A stretch of 55,000 nucleotides of DNA from Prorocentrum cordatum (GCA_963575745.1 CAUYUJ010016904.1:366272-421271); one strand, 5' to 3'; shown: positions 10,791-21,600, counted from the first letter of the stretch. The notes: generated by a model from the letters alone, not told the origin. A program made the numbers and translations.

Positions 10791-11690
10791 CAGGAGGTCG
10801 TCCCCATCATGTTCCCGGAAGGCGGTCCGGGAACATGATTCCGCGCCTTGGAGGAGTATTCTGCGCTTTCCGAGGCGCCTTCCGAGGCGCCCTGGACGAC
10901 GTACGTATGCTTCTATAGATTGTCCATCTCCTGTGTACACAATCCTACATGTCTTACGTAGGGTACTCTATATATGTATGTATATGTATATGTATGTATA
11001 TATATATATATATATAGATGAATATGTGTATATATATATATACCCCTCCCCCAAGCCCTCCCGAGTCGTGCCATTTCCTTCCACGTATTTCAATTTCTTC
11101 TCTATATATTTTTACATATATATATATATATAAATACATACATACATACATACATACATACATACATACATACATACATACGCGCCCCAAGACGCCTCCA
11201 GGAGAGCCCAACAGGCCTCCGAGAGGCCCCCAAGAGGCCCACTGGAGGCCCTCAGGAGGTCGTCCCCATCATGTTCCCGGAAGGCGGTCCGGGAACATGA
11301 TTCCGCGCTTTGGAGGAGTATTCTGCGCTTTCCAAGGCGCCTTCCGAGGCGCCTTGGACGACGTACGTATGTTTCTACACATTGTCCTCCTCCTGTGTAC
11401 ACAATCCTACATGTCTTACGTATGTTTCTATACATATATATCTATATCTATATATATATATATATATGTATAAGAGGCCCACTGGAGGCCCTCAGGAGGT
11501 CGTCCCCATCATGTTCCCGGAAGGCGGTCTGGGAACATGATTCCGCGCCTTGGAGGAGTATTCTGCGCTTTCCGAGGTGCCTTCCGAGGCGCCTTGGACG
11601 ACGTACGTATGTTTCTATATATATAGTCCTTCTCTTGTGTACACAATCCTACATGTCTTACGTATGTTTCTATATATAAATATGTATATA
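10787..11690 (+). repeat. About 240-bp tandem repeat with palindrome and microsatellite, three units
   Basis: Each unit starts with GCCCACTGGAGGCC, contains the ATCATGTTCCCGG palindrome, TTGGAGGAGTATTCTGCG, GGACGACGTACGTATG and TCCTACATGTCTTACGTA, and ends in a TA or TATG microsatellite. Starts are near 10787, 11237 and 11476. A fourth, partial unit lies at 12279-12393. Array expansion appears to have included the microsatellite (11.1-11.18 kb is ATAC repeats). Confidence 0.85.
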
Positions 11691-11699
11691 TGTAAATGT

Positions 11700-11825
11700 A
11701 TGCATGTATGTATGCATGTATATGTATATCTATATATATACCCCTCCCCCAAGCCCTCCCGAGTCGTGCCACTTCCTTCCACGTATTTCAATATCTTCCG
11801 TATATGTGTATATATATATATATAC

Positions 11826-11873
<48 letters not shown>

Positions 11874-11918
11874 GGATGTATGTTATGTTTGATGTTTGTG
11901 ATGTATATATATATATAT
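11700..11918. repeat. TATG/TA microsatellites with duplicated linker
   Basis: ATGTATGCATGTATG runs, a CCCTCCCCCAAGCCCTCC linker that duplicates the sequence at 11043, then two long TA tracts (about 11812-11868 and 11903-11918). Confidence 0.85.
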
Positions 11919-11922
11919 AGGC

Positions 11923-12300
11923 CGTCCAAGAGTCTCCAAAAACCGCTCCAAGACGGCCGAGGAGGCCCCCAAGACCGTCCCAAGACGGCCCAAGAGACCC
12001 CCAAAATCGTCCCAAGACGGCCCAGGAGAGCCCCAAGATAGCCCAGGAGCCGCCCAAAACGGTTCCAGGAGAGCCCCGACAGGGCTTCAAGACTGCCTAA
12101 GCGAGCCCAGCGGGCCCCAAGAGGGCCCCGCGAGGCCCCAAGAGGCCCCAAAGAGGCCCCCAAGAGCCTCCCCGGAGGCCCCCAAGAGGCCCCCAAGATG
12201 CCCAAAAATAGCCCTGAGCGCGCCCCAAGACGCCTCCAGGAGAGCCCAACAGGCCTCCGAGAGGCCCACAAGAGGCCCACTGGAGGCCCTCAGGAGGTCG
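11923..12300 (+). repeat. Segmental duplication of the decamer block at about 10.42-10.80 kb
   Basis: The order of variant decamers is the same in both blocks, including GTCCAAGAGTCTCC, AATCGTCCCAAGACGG, GGTTCCAGGAGAGCCCCGA and GACTGCCTAAGCGAGCCCAG. This is therefore duplication of a block, not independent decamer expansion. It is followed by another palindrome copy. Confidence 0.8.
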
Positions 12301-12399
12301 TCCCCATCATGTTCCCGGAAGGCGGTCCGGGAACATGATTCCGCGCCTTGGAGGAGTATTCTGCGCCTTCCGAGGCGCCTTGGACGAAGTACGATTCAT

Positions 12400-12594
12400 A
12401 TTCTTGAACGCTTTCCGGGAACATGATTTCTCACCATTTCGGAACGCTTTCCTACTGCTGCGGTGCTCTGGGGGGAAGGGACGGGGGTCCGGGAACATGA
12501 TCGGGAGGTTAGGGAACGAGGGTTTGGAGAGGAGCAGTAGGACAGACGGACGGGGCCCGGGGGCGGGGGTGGGGTGGTGCCACCGGTTGGCATG
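12400..12594. other. Spacer with two palindrome half-arms
   Basis: CCGGGAACATGAT half-arms occur at about 12415 and 12488 in otherwise unique GC-rich sequence. No gene seen. Confidence 0.5.
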
Positions 12595-13031
12595 GCCGCC
12601 CCGGGCGTCCTGTGGGGTCCACGAACCCGCCCAAGACGGCCCATGAGGCCCCAAAGACAGCCCAAGAGACCCACAAGACAGCCTCAGCGAGGCCCAAGAG
12701 GGCCCCAAGACGCTCAAGAGCGCCCCAACAGCGCCCGAGATGGCTTGAAGATGGCGGAAGAGGGCCCCAAGAGGGTCTTCAAGAGGCAAACACCGGCCCA
12801 TTCCCATTCGTAAAGCATGCATTTTCAGCATACTCGTTTGCTTGGTCCTCACAGTGCCCCAGACGCCCCCGAGCCCCAAGACAGCCCAAGAGAGACCCAA
12901 GAGGGCCCACGACGGCCCAAACGGGTCGTCCTGTGAGGCTCACGGACCCCCCAAAGACGGCCCAAGAGGCCCCAAAGTTGGCCCAGGAGGCCCCCAAGAC
13001 GGCCTCAGGGAGGCCCAAGAGGGCCTCGTTC

Positions 13032-14154
13032 GAAATCATGTTCCCAGAAGCCTCTCGGGAACATGATTTCCGGGTTTTTAGGACGCCCAAGAGGGCCCCA
13101 GGACGGCCCCAAAAGGGCCCTAAAAGGACCTTCAAAAAGGCCCGGATGGCCACAGTTCGTTGATTTGCGTGAGATGTTGTTGGATTTCTTCCGCGCGGAG
13201 GAGACGGAGAGGGCGAAGGAGGAGGAGGAGGAGGAGGAGGAAGAGGAGAAGGAGGAGGAGGCAGGGAGGAGGAGTGGAGGGGAGGAGGGGGGAGAGAGGA
13301 GGAGGCTCGAGGGCGATCGACGATCGGCGACGACGACCGGCGACGGTGATTGACGACGACGACGACGATGACGACGACGACGACGACGATCGACGACGGT
13401 CGACGACCGACGACGACGACGATCGACGACGATGACAATAGTCGACGGCGCCGATCGACGATCGACGGCGACGACGACGGCCACGCCGACGGCGGCGACG
13501 CTGCCCGCGTGACAGCCCAAGAGGCACACAAGACAGCCTCATCGAGGCCCCAGAGGGCCCCAAGACGTCCAAGAGCGCCTCATGAGGGCCCGAGATGGCT
13601 TGAAGATGGCCGAAGAGGGCCCCAAGAGGGCCTTCAAGAGGCACAAATTTACCCATTCCTCGTGTAAAACGTACAATTTCAGCATACTCGCTTGCTTCGT
13701 CCTCAGAGTGGCCCCCGAGGAGCCCCAAGACAGCCCAAGACGGCCCCAAAGGCCCCAAAGCCGGCCCGGGAGGCCCCCAAGACGGCCTCAGGGAGGCCCA
13801 AGAGGGCCTCGTTCGAAATCATGTTCCCAGAATTTTCTCCGGGAGCATGATTTCCGGGTTCCCAGGACGCCCATGAGGGTCCCAAGACGGCCCGAAAAGG
13901 GCCTAAAATGACATTCAAAAATTCCCAGAGGGCCACAGTTCGCTGATTTTCGCGAAATGTTGCTGGATTTCTTCCACGCGGAGGAAACGGAGAGGGCGAA
14001 GGAGGGGGAGGAGGAGGAGGAGGAGGGGGAGGAGGAAGAGGAAAAGGAAAAGGACGAGGCGGGGAGGAGGAGTGGAGGGGAGGAGGGGGGGAGAGAGGAG
14101 GAGGAGGCTCGAGGGCGATCGACGATCGGAGACGACGACCAGCGACGGTGATTC

Positions 14155-14201
<47 letters not shown>

Positions 14202-14972
14202 CACGCGACGACGACCGATGACGATCGACGACGATGACAACAGTCGACGCCGCCGATCGATGATCGACGGCGACGACGACGACGGCCACGCCGACGGCGG
14301 CGACGCTGTCCGACAGCCTCAGCGAGGCCAAGAGGGCCCCAAAACGTCCAAGAGCGCCTCAAGAGGGCCCGAGATGGTTTGGAGCTGGCCGAAGAGGGCC
14401 TTCAAGAGGCAAAAATCTGCCCATTCCCGTTGTACAACGGACGCTTTCAGCATACTTGCTTGCTTGCTCCTCACAGCGCCCCGGACGCCCCCGAGCCCCA
14501 AGACAGCCCAAGAGAGACCCAAGAGGGCCCAAGACGGCCCAAAAGGGTCGTCTTGTGAGGCTCACGGAACCCCCAAGACGGCCCAAAAGGCCCCAAAGTT
14601 GGCCCAGGAGGCTCCCAACACGGCCTCAGGGAGGCCCAAAAGGGCCTCGTTCGAAATCATATTCCCGGAAGCCTCTCCTGGAACATGATTTCCTGGTTCC
14701 CAGGACGCCCAAGAGGGCCCTAAGACGGCCCCAAAAGGCCCTGAATGGACGTTCGAAAAGGCCCGGAGGGCCATAGTTCGTTGATTTGCGCGAGATGTTT
14801 ATGGATTTCTTCCGCGCGGAGGAGACGGAGAGGGCGAAGGAGGGGGAGGAGGAGGAGAAGGAAGAGGAAAAGGAGGAGGAGGCGGGGAGGAGGAGTGGAG
14901 GGGAGGAGGGGGGGAGAGAGGAGGAGGCTCGAGGGCGATCGACGATCGGCGACGACGACCGGCGACGGTTAT

Positions 14973-15015
<43 letters not shown>

Positions 15016-15705
15016 CGACGACCGACGACGACGACGATAGAAGACGATGACAACAGTCGACGTCGCCGATCGACGAACGACGGCGACGACGACGACGGCC
15101 ACGGCGGCGACGCTGTCCGCGTGCGCAGAGCCACCCTGGACCCAGTCTTTTCTGCATCGTTCGAAATCCTGTCCCCTGAAGCGTCTCCGGGAACATGATT
15201 TCAGGAGGAGGAGGAGGAAGAGGAAGAGGAGGCAGATTAGGAGGAGGAGGAGGAGGAGAAGGAGAAGGAGGAGGAGGAGGAGGAGGAGGAGGAGGAGGAG
15301 GAGGAGGAGAGGAGGATGAGTGGGCGGGAGGGCTCGGGGCCGATCGACGATCGGCGACGGTGATCGGCGACGGTGATTGACGATGACGACGACGGTCGTC
15401 GACGGCGACGACCGACGACGACGACGACGACGACGATGGACGACGATGGACAACAGTTGACGCCGCCGATCGGCGAACGGCGACGACGACGACGTCTTCA
15501 CAGTGCCACCCCGATGAGCCCCAAGACGGCCCAAGAGGGACCCAATATGACCCATGATAGCTACAAACCAGCCCAAGAGAGCCCCAGAAGGCACCCAACA
15601 GAACCACAACGGGGGCAAGCAAAGCTGCCTATAGAGATTCTCGGGGGGCCTCAGCCGCAGCGTCCGGAATCATGTTCCCCGAAGCCTCTACCGGAACATG
15701 ATTTC
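13032..15705. repeat. Foldback palindrome family B (five copies)
   Basis: Copies at 13032-13070, 13815-13854, 14653-14692, 15163-15202 and 15667-15705, one per higher-order unit plus one extra. The arm is GAAATCATGTTCCC and its complement, with a loop of about 11-14 bases containing GAAGCCTCTC. The first is perfect; the others have one to three arm changes. The ATCATGTTCCC core is shared with family A, but the loops differ. Confidence 0.85.
13340..15500 (+). repeat. (GAC)n/(CGA)n triplet tracts
   Basis: Tracts at about 13340-13500, 14150-14300, 14950-15110 and 15350-15500, one in each higher-order unit, mixed with GATCGACGATCG words. They give poly-Asp/Arg/Thr frames. Confidence 0.9.
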
Positions 15706-15839
15706 GGGGTTCCCAGGGCGCCCAAGGGGGCCCTAAGACGGCCCCGACAAGTCCTAGAAGGACGGCCGAAAAAAACCCGGAGGGACACATTTCGTTGATT
15801 TCCGCGACATGTTGTTGGATTTCTTGCACGCGGAGGCGG

Positions 15840-16024
15840 TGGTGGAGGAGGAGGAGAAAGAAAAAAGGAGGAAGAGGAGATGGACGAGGAGGAGGAGGGG
15901 GAAGAGGAGGAGGAGGAGGAAAAGGAGGACAAGGGGGGGAGGAGGGGGGTGGGGAGAGAAGGGGGGCGGGGGGAGGAGGAGTGAAGAAGGATGTTGATGA
16001 TGATGATGCTGATGATAATGATGC

Positions 16025-16086
<62 letters not shown>

Positions 16087-16920
16087 GGGGCGAAGGAGGA
16101 GGAGGAGGAGGAGGAAGAGGAGGAGGAGGAGGAGGAGGAGAGGAGGGAAGGAGGAAGGAGGAGGGGTGGGAGAGGAGGAAGAGAGGAGGAGGAGGGGGAG
16201 AAGGGACGAAGGAGGAGGAGGAGGAGGGGGCGGAGGAGGAGGGGGCATGAGGAGGGGGGGGGGGGGGTGGAAGTGGAGGAAGAGGAGAAGAGGAGGAGGA
16301 AGAGCAAGAGGGAGGCCTCCCCCGAGTGTTCCCTTTATCCGATGTGGCCCAATGCTTGCGCGGCGTCGCGGTGCCATTTGGCGAGCCATGTAGTCTGAAC
16401 AGAAGGAGGAGAAGGAGCAGGAGCAGGAGGAGTGAGAGGAGGAGGAGGAAGAGGAGGAGGAGGACGAGGAGGTGGCGGAGGAGGAGGAGGAGGAGGAGAG
16501 GTAGAGGAGGGAAGGAGGAGGGAGAAGGAGGAGGAGAGGAGGAGGAGGGAACATGATGAAGAAGATGATGATGGTGATGGCGATGAGGTGATGATTGATG
16601 ATGATGATGATGAGGAGGAGGAGGAGGAGGAGGAGAGAGGAGGAGGGAGAGGAGGAGGAGGGAGGAAAGGAGGAGGAGGAGGAGGAGGTGCGGAGGAGGA
16701 GGAAGAGGAAGAGGAGGAGGAGGAGGGAAAGTAGGAGGAGAAGGGGGAGGAGGCGGAGGAGGAGGAAGATGAGAAGGATGGGGGGGAGGGAAAGGAGGGG
16801 GAGGAGGGGGGGAAGGGGGCGGAGGAGGGGGAAAGGGGGAAAGGAGGGGACGACGGGGGGCGGAGGAAGAGTAGGAGGAGAGGGTGAAGAGCAGGGGGGA
16901 AGAGGAGGACGAGGAAGAGG
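15840..16920 (+). repeat. 1-kb polypurine tract (GGA/GAG) with an internal (GAT)n run
   Basis: Nearly all purine on the + strand for about 1 kb, broken by a (GAT)n block at 15988-16086, a mixed patch at 16315-16400 and short GAT runs near 16560-16615. Very long open frames on both strands (poly-Glu/Arg/Gly or Ser/Leu/Pro) are artefacts of the triplet repeat. Confidence 0.95.
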
Positions 16921-17065
16921 TGTCGTTTTCGGCCGCCTCGGGCCGCCTGGGGGCGAGGAGCGCCCGAAAACTTTTCGAACCACGACCGCAGAACTCGACG
17001 AGTAATCGAAGTGCACTCAGCCTTCAACCTCCTCGCCCGTTGTTTGGCCGTTGCCCCGGACGAAG

Positions 17066-17105
17066 CTAGAACCTAAGCGCGCGCGTAGCGCGCGCGTTGT
17101 TCTAG
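17066..17105 (+). mobile_element. CTAG-ended GC hairpin, copy 2
   Basis: Begins CTAGAACCTAAG and ends GTTCTAG, with a GCGCGCGC stem around a GTA loop. The terminal CTAG is followed by T and a TA microsatellite, as at 7094 and 27974. The upstream flank is unrelated to that of the other copies. Confidence 0.5.
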
Positions 17106-17107
17106 TG

Positions 17108-17149
17108 TGTGTATATATATATATATAAATATATGTATATATAAATATA

Positions 17150-17183
<34 letters not shown>

Positions 17184-17184
17184 A
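17108..17184. repeat. (TA)n/TATG microsatellite
   Basis: TATATATA runs with ATATGTAT interruptions, read directly. Confidence 0.95.
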
Positions 17185-17366
17185 GTTCCACAGCATCTAC
17201 TGCACATTGTCGGTGACACAATCTATATTCTCATGTCTAAGAGATTCATAGATTCTCCCCCCCTCCCCCCCTCGGACTTATCGCTTCCCCTTGGGATAGT
17301 ACGATTTCATATATCCCAGCCAAACCGGGCTCCCCCCCTCTGAGGTTTCTTTTTTTGTGTAAAACA

Positions 17367-18817
17367 TAGCCTGGCGAAGGACCCAACCTTATGCAGCTGC
17401 GAGTACCGCGCGGATATGAAACGAAGGAGGGGGCACGCAAACTAGGCCCCTCTTCTCATAGGCACCGCGCCACTGGGGCCTTCGGTGGAGCTCCCTATGG
17501 GGCCACGAAGCGTGTGAGGGGTGTGCCGAAATGGGTGGTGGGGAGGCATGCGGACCCTGCCACTGGGGCCTTCGGTGGAGCTCCCTATGGGGCCACGAAG
17601 CGTGTGAGGGGTGTGCCGAAATTGGTGGTGGGGAGGCATGCGAACGCAGCCACTGGGGCCTTCGGTGGAGCTCCCTATGGGGCCACGAAGCGTGTGAGGG
17701 GTGTGCCGAAATGGGTGGTGGGGAGCCACTGGGGCCTTCGGTGGAGCTCCCTATGGGGCCACGAAGCGTGTGAGGGGTGTGCCGAAATGTGGTGGGGGGG
17801 CATGCGAACGCAGCCACTGGGGCCTTCGGTGGAGCTCCCTATGGGGCCACGAAACGTGTGAGGGGTGTGCCGAATGGGTGGTGGGGAGGCATGCGAACGC
17901 AGCCACTGGGGCCTTCGGTGGAGCTCCCTATGGGGCCACGAAACGTGTGAGGGGTGTGCCGAAATGGGTGGTGGGGAGGCATGCGAACGCAGCCACTGGG
18001 GCCTTCGGTGGAGCTCCCTATGGGGCCACGAAACGTGTGAGGGGTGTGCCGAAATGGGTGGTGGGGAGCATGCGAACGCAGCCACTGGGGCCTTCGGTGG
18101 AGCTCCCTATGGGGCCACGAAACGTGTGAGGGGTGTGCCGAAATGGGTGGTGGGGAGGCATGCGAACGCAGCCACTGGGGCCTTCGGTTGAGCTCCCTAT
18201 GGGGCCACGAACGTGTGAGGGGTGTGCCGAAATGGGTGGTGGGGAGGCATGCGAAAGCAGCCACTGGGGCGTGCCCGGGGGCATGCGAAAGCCACTGGGC
18301 CTTCGGTGGAGCTCCCTATGGGGCCATGAGGGGTGCGCCGAAATGGGTCATGCGAACGCAGCCACTGGGGCCTTCGGTGGAGCTCCCTATGGGCCACGAA
18401 ACGTGTGAGGGGTGTGCCGAAATGGGTGGTGGGGAGGCATGCGAACCCAGCCACTGGGGCCTTCGGTGGAGCTCCCTATGGGGCCACGAAACGTGTGAGG
18501 GGTGTGCCGAAATGGGTGGTGGGGAGGCATGCGAACGCAGCCACTGGGGCCTTCGGTGGAGCTCCCTATGGGGCCACGAAACGTGTGAGGGGTGTGCCGA
18601 AATGGGTGGTGGGGAGGCATGCGAACGCAGCCACTGGGGCCTTCGGTGGAGCTGCCTATGGGGCCACGAAACGTGTGAGGGGTGTGCCGAAATGGGTGGT
18701 GGGGAGGCATGCGAACGCAGGAGGGAGGAAGGCGAGGAGAAGGAGGAGGAGAAGGAGGAAAAGGAACGCGGGGACAGTCTCTTCAAAACGAGGACCCAAC
18801 ACCACAGGATGGTTGGG
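17367..18817 (+). mobile_element. Composite satellite element, left copy
   Basis: A unit with a conserved left flank (starting TAGCCTGGCGAAGG), an array of about 14 90-bp repeats, a purine patch and a conserved right flank (CTCTTCAAAACGAGGA, ending GGATGGTTGGG). The whole arrangement recurs in reverse orientation at 42916-44775. Subterminal CCCAACC (17382-17388) and GGTTGGG (18811-18817) form a short inverted pair. GGACCCAAC occurs near both ends (17379 and 18792). No transposase or other gene is inside, so if mobile it is non-autonomous. Confidence 0.6.
17470..18720 (+). repeat. 90-bp tandem array, about 14 units
   Basis: The unit contains CCACTGGGGCCTTCGGTGG, AGCTCCCTATGGGGCCACGA and a GTGTGCCGAAATGGGTGGTG box. 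Most units are exactly 90 bp, so 30-codon repeats stay open in more than one frame and on both strands. A few units are deleted or rearranged (17720-17790, 18250-18360). No single frame survives the whole array, so I do not treat it as protein-coding. Confidence 0.95.
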
Positions 18818-18849
18818 AACTATGAAGTGACATTTTTTGCTCTAACATA

Positions 18850-19335
18850 AGACTTTTCCTCGAACCCCGTGCACAAAAAAATACGACGAAGTGCGCACGC
18901 GCGCGTCGTTGCGTGCGCATCCCGAAATCCTTCAAAAATCTTGGGTTTTGGAGAGATTTCAAAATTGAATTTCAAAAAAACAATATAAAACACAGGGTTT
19001 CGCAACATTGATTGGCTAAAAAAGCTTACGCGCGAGCTCTTGCGAAATCTCAAGAAATCCATAGGTTTTTCAAGATTTTGATAAAATGCTACCAAATGGG
19101 CTTCGCGCGCGCATGTCGAAATCTGTCGAACGCCCTTGCGCGTGTGCCGTCGCGAGAATCCTCTGCAAAAAACGGGACGAAGTGCAGACGCGCGCGAAGT
19201 CCCGCGCGTACGCCGAAATCCTTCAAAAACCGTCGGTTTCGGAAGGATTCAAAAACCGTGTGCCCCAAAAACATACAAAAACAGACGGTTTCGCAACACG
19301 GGTTTTCAACAATAGCGTGCGCGCGCGCTCTTGCG
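18850..19335 (+). repeat. Degenerate tandem pair of about 270 bp
   Basis: Two related halves, each with GACGAAGTGC-GACGCGCGC, CCGAAATCCTTCAAAAA, an A-rich stretch, TTTCGCAACA and a GCGCGAGCTCTTGCG or GCGCGCTCTTGCG box, around 18880-19050 and 19175-19330. Frames through it are not protein-like. Confidence 0.6.
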
Positions 19336-19361
19336 TCATCGTCGTCGTCCTCCCTCCTCCC

Positions 19362-19396
<35 letters not shown>

Positions 19397-19980
19397 TTCT
19401 GTCTTTCCTCGTCGTCGTCGTCGTCTTGGCGTCGTCGTCGCTTCCGTCGTCGTTGTCGCCGTGGTCGTCCTTCCTCCCTCGTCGTCTTCGTCGGCGTCTC
19501 GTCGGTGTCCCTCCTATTTCGTCGCCGTCGTCGTCGTCGTCGTCGTGGTTTTCACTCCTCCCTCGTCATTATCCTCCTCCCTCGTCGTCGTCGTCGTCGT
19601 CCGTCGTCGGCGTCTCGTCGTCGTCCCTCCTATTTCGTCGCCGTCGTCGTCGTCTTCGTCGTCGTTGTCGTCGTCGTCGTCGTCTTCCCTCATCGCTCGT
19701 CGTTGTCGTCGTCGGCGTCGCCGTCCTTCCTCCTTCTTCGTCGTTCGCGTCGTCGCCGTCTTCCCTCCTCCATCGTCGTTGTCGTCGTTGTCGCCGTCGT
19801 CGTTTTTTCTTCTCCCTCGTCGTCGTCTCCGTTGGCGACGTTGTCGTCGTCTTCGTCGTCGTCGTCGGCTTCGGCGTCGTCGTCGTCTTCGTCGACGTCG
19901 ACGTCGGCGGTGTCGTCGTAGTCGGTGGCTGTGGCGCCGTCGTCGTCGTTGTCGCTGTCGTCGTCGGCGTCGGTGTCGTG
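19336..19980 (+). repeat. (CGT)n triplet tract
   Basis: GTCGTCGTC runs broken by CCTCCCTC and CTTC words for about 640 bp. It is the complement of the CGA/GAC tracts at 13.3-15.5 kb. Long Ser/Val/Arg or Thr/Asp frames here are artefacts. Confidence 0.95.
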
Positions 19981-20049
19981 GCCAAGTGCCATGTGGTACC
20001 TACCGTCACGGTCTTGTCTTAAGAAGTTCTGCGACCAAGTTGTTGGTGG

Positions 20050-20335
20050 GAGGGTGGGATGTTTGCACGAGCAGTAGAGAGGACAGCTTCAAGACTGTCA
20101 AAGTGGGCTGCACAACGTAGACTGTACCACATATAGTGCATGGCATATTGTGCCCACCATATTTTGCACCACATTTATCCCACCATACCGATCGCACCAC
20201 ATAGATTGTACCGTTTATGTTGTGCAACATATTGCGCAACATAGACTGCACAATGTGTGTTGCACCACGTAGGTTGCGCCATATTGATCGCTCCTCACAT
20301 ATTGCACAAGCTATATTGTGCGGGGTCCACGCTGT
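20050..20335. repeat. Degenerate 17-18-bp repeat (GCACCACATAGATTGTA)
   Basis: Variants of GCACCACATAGATTGTA and GCGCAACATAGACTGCA follow each other with an approximately 17-bp pitch between about 20110 and 20310. Confidence 0.65.
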
Positions 20336-20384
20336 CTAACATATTTCAGGCGCCACGGGGCATCGCAGCGCGGCGGTGGATATA

Positions 20385-20990
20385 CATTCCCACTAAATTC
20401 GCCAACGCAGCGGGGTGGAATACAACATTATTCCACTTTAATTGTCACGCCGCAACGTCTTATGGGGGCAAGCTAATGTCATCCATTACACTCGCCAAGT
20501 TGCCATGCAGCGGGCTGGAAAAAAAGTACAATTCCATTCGAGGGCGGGGGGAGTATTATTCCACCCGACTCGTCATTCGGCAACGCCTGGGATGGGGGAG
20601 ACAAGTATCATCCCATTACATTCGCCAAGCGGCAATGCAGCAGGCATGATTACAACACATGGTTACGCTCGATTGTGGAGGGGCTGAAACAAAAACTACC
20701 ATTCCGCTCAAGGCGTCACGCGGTATCGCCTTGAGGGCGAAACACGTGTTAGTCCAGTGTACTCGCAGCGCGGCGAAGGACATACAATGTTGTTTTTCTC
20801 GCAAGTGGCAACGCGGCGGGCCAGAAACACACAACATTCCAATGCTTTGGTCACGGGCACCGCCTGCGGGGCGAAAGGGGCATCACCCCATTCCACTCGC
20901 CACGTGGCAACGCAGCGTGTCGGAACAACAAAATCGCCTATTCCACTTTACTCGTCACGTGTGGCAACGCTTGGGAAGCGACAGTTCGTG
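20385..20990 (+). repeat. Degenerate 45-55-bp repeat (ATTCCACTCGCCACGTGGCA)
   Basis: About ten divergent units with ATTCCACT, CTCGCCAMGTGGCAACGC and AGCGGGCYGGAA boxes. No frame is preserved across them. Confidence 0.65.
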
Positions 20991-21139
20991 CAAGTCTACT
21001 CGCCCGCGCCTTACCCAGCGCTCGAAAAGGGAAAAGTCTCGAGTGCCGGAGAGGGGGGTGGGGAAGGGAGGTAACACGCGGGGAGGAAAGAGTCTCCCGA
21101 CGGTACCTACCAGTACGTTTTTGTTGGGGCAGTCCGGAG

Positions 21140-21600
21140 ATACATGCGAAGACGCCTCCATGGGCATCCCAGCTTCCCTGAGCAGCCCGAAGGTACTTGG
21201 AAGTACGCTTCCCAGTGCAGCCCGAGGATATCTACTACAGCGTTTCCCTGGGCTGCCCGAAGATACCTGCAAGGACGCTTCCTTGAGGCGTTCGAAGGTA
21301 TGTGCAAGGAAGCCTCCCTGGGCGGCCCGACGGTACCTGCCAGGTCGCTTCCTGGAGGCCTCCCAGGACGCTTTACTGGGCAACCCGAAGGAACCTGCCA
21401 GGACGCTTCCATAGGCGCCCGAAGCTACCCGCAACGACGCTTCCCTGGGCAACCCGTAGGCGCCTGCGATGACGCTTGGCAGCCCGACCGGGCGGCCCGA
21501 GGGTGCCTTGCCTGCTAGGACGCTTCCCGATCAACCCGAGAGCGCTTCCCTGGGAAGCCCGAAGGTCTTTGCAAACACGCTTCCCTGGCCAATTCGATGG
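21140..21600 (+). repeat. 35-bp minisatellite, about 13 units
   Basis: GCCCGAAGGTACCTGC followed by AAGGACGCTTCCCTGGGCA, with GCCCGA at 21185, 21219, 21255 and 21325. The pitch is 34-36 bp. Mutated units continue to about 21600. Confidence 0.85.

Larger units (their letters stand above)
10806..12339. repeat. Foldback palindrome family A (four copies)
   Basis: Copies at 10806-10839, 11268-11301, 11508-11541 and 12306-12339. Each has a 14-bp arm ATCATGTTCCCGGA, a 6-base loop AGGCGG and the reverse-complement arm. Three are perfect; the copy at 11508 has one mismatch (TCTGGG). Right half-arms alone occur near 12415 and 12488. Confidence 0.9.
12595..15835 (+). repeat. Four higher-order repeat units of about 0.8-1.0 kb
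   Basis: Each unit has, in order: decamers with GCTTGAAGATGGC; a TTCAGCATACTCG box; more decamers; a GAAATCATGTTCCC palindrome; a GTTGATTTGCGCGAGATG box leading into TGGATTTCTTCC; a GGA purine tract; CTCGAGGGCGATCGACGATC; and a CGA/GAC tract. The ATTTCTTCCRCGCGGAG landmark falls at about 13200, 13983, 14821 and 15835. One frame through the TTGATTTGCG box conserves REMLLDFFRAEETERAKE in three units, the only protein-like residue. It may be a coding fossil or chance. Confidence 0.8.

Noticed and set aside
15754-17016. 420-codon Ser/Pro/Leu-rich frame on the - strand
   Set aside because: It is the complement of the GGA/GAG purine tract. All phases are open for the same reason and there is no domain.
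17470-18720. CRISPR-like array or repeat protein in the 90-bp array
   Set aside because: Units are contiguous with no spacers, so it is not CRISPR. As protein, several frames are open together and indels break each one, so I treat it as satellite DNA.
19012-20120. Two overlapping frames of about 340 codons on the + strand
   Set aside because: Both are produced by the CGT triplet tract and read as Ser/Val/Arg low complexity.
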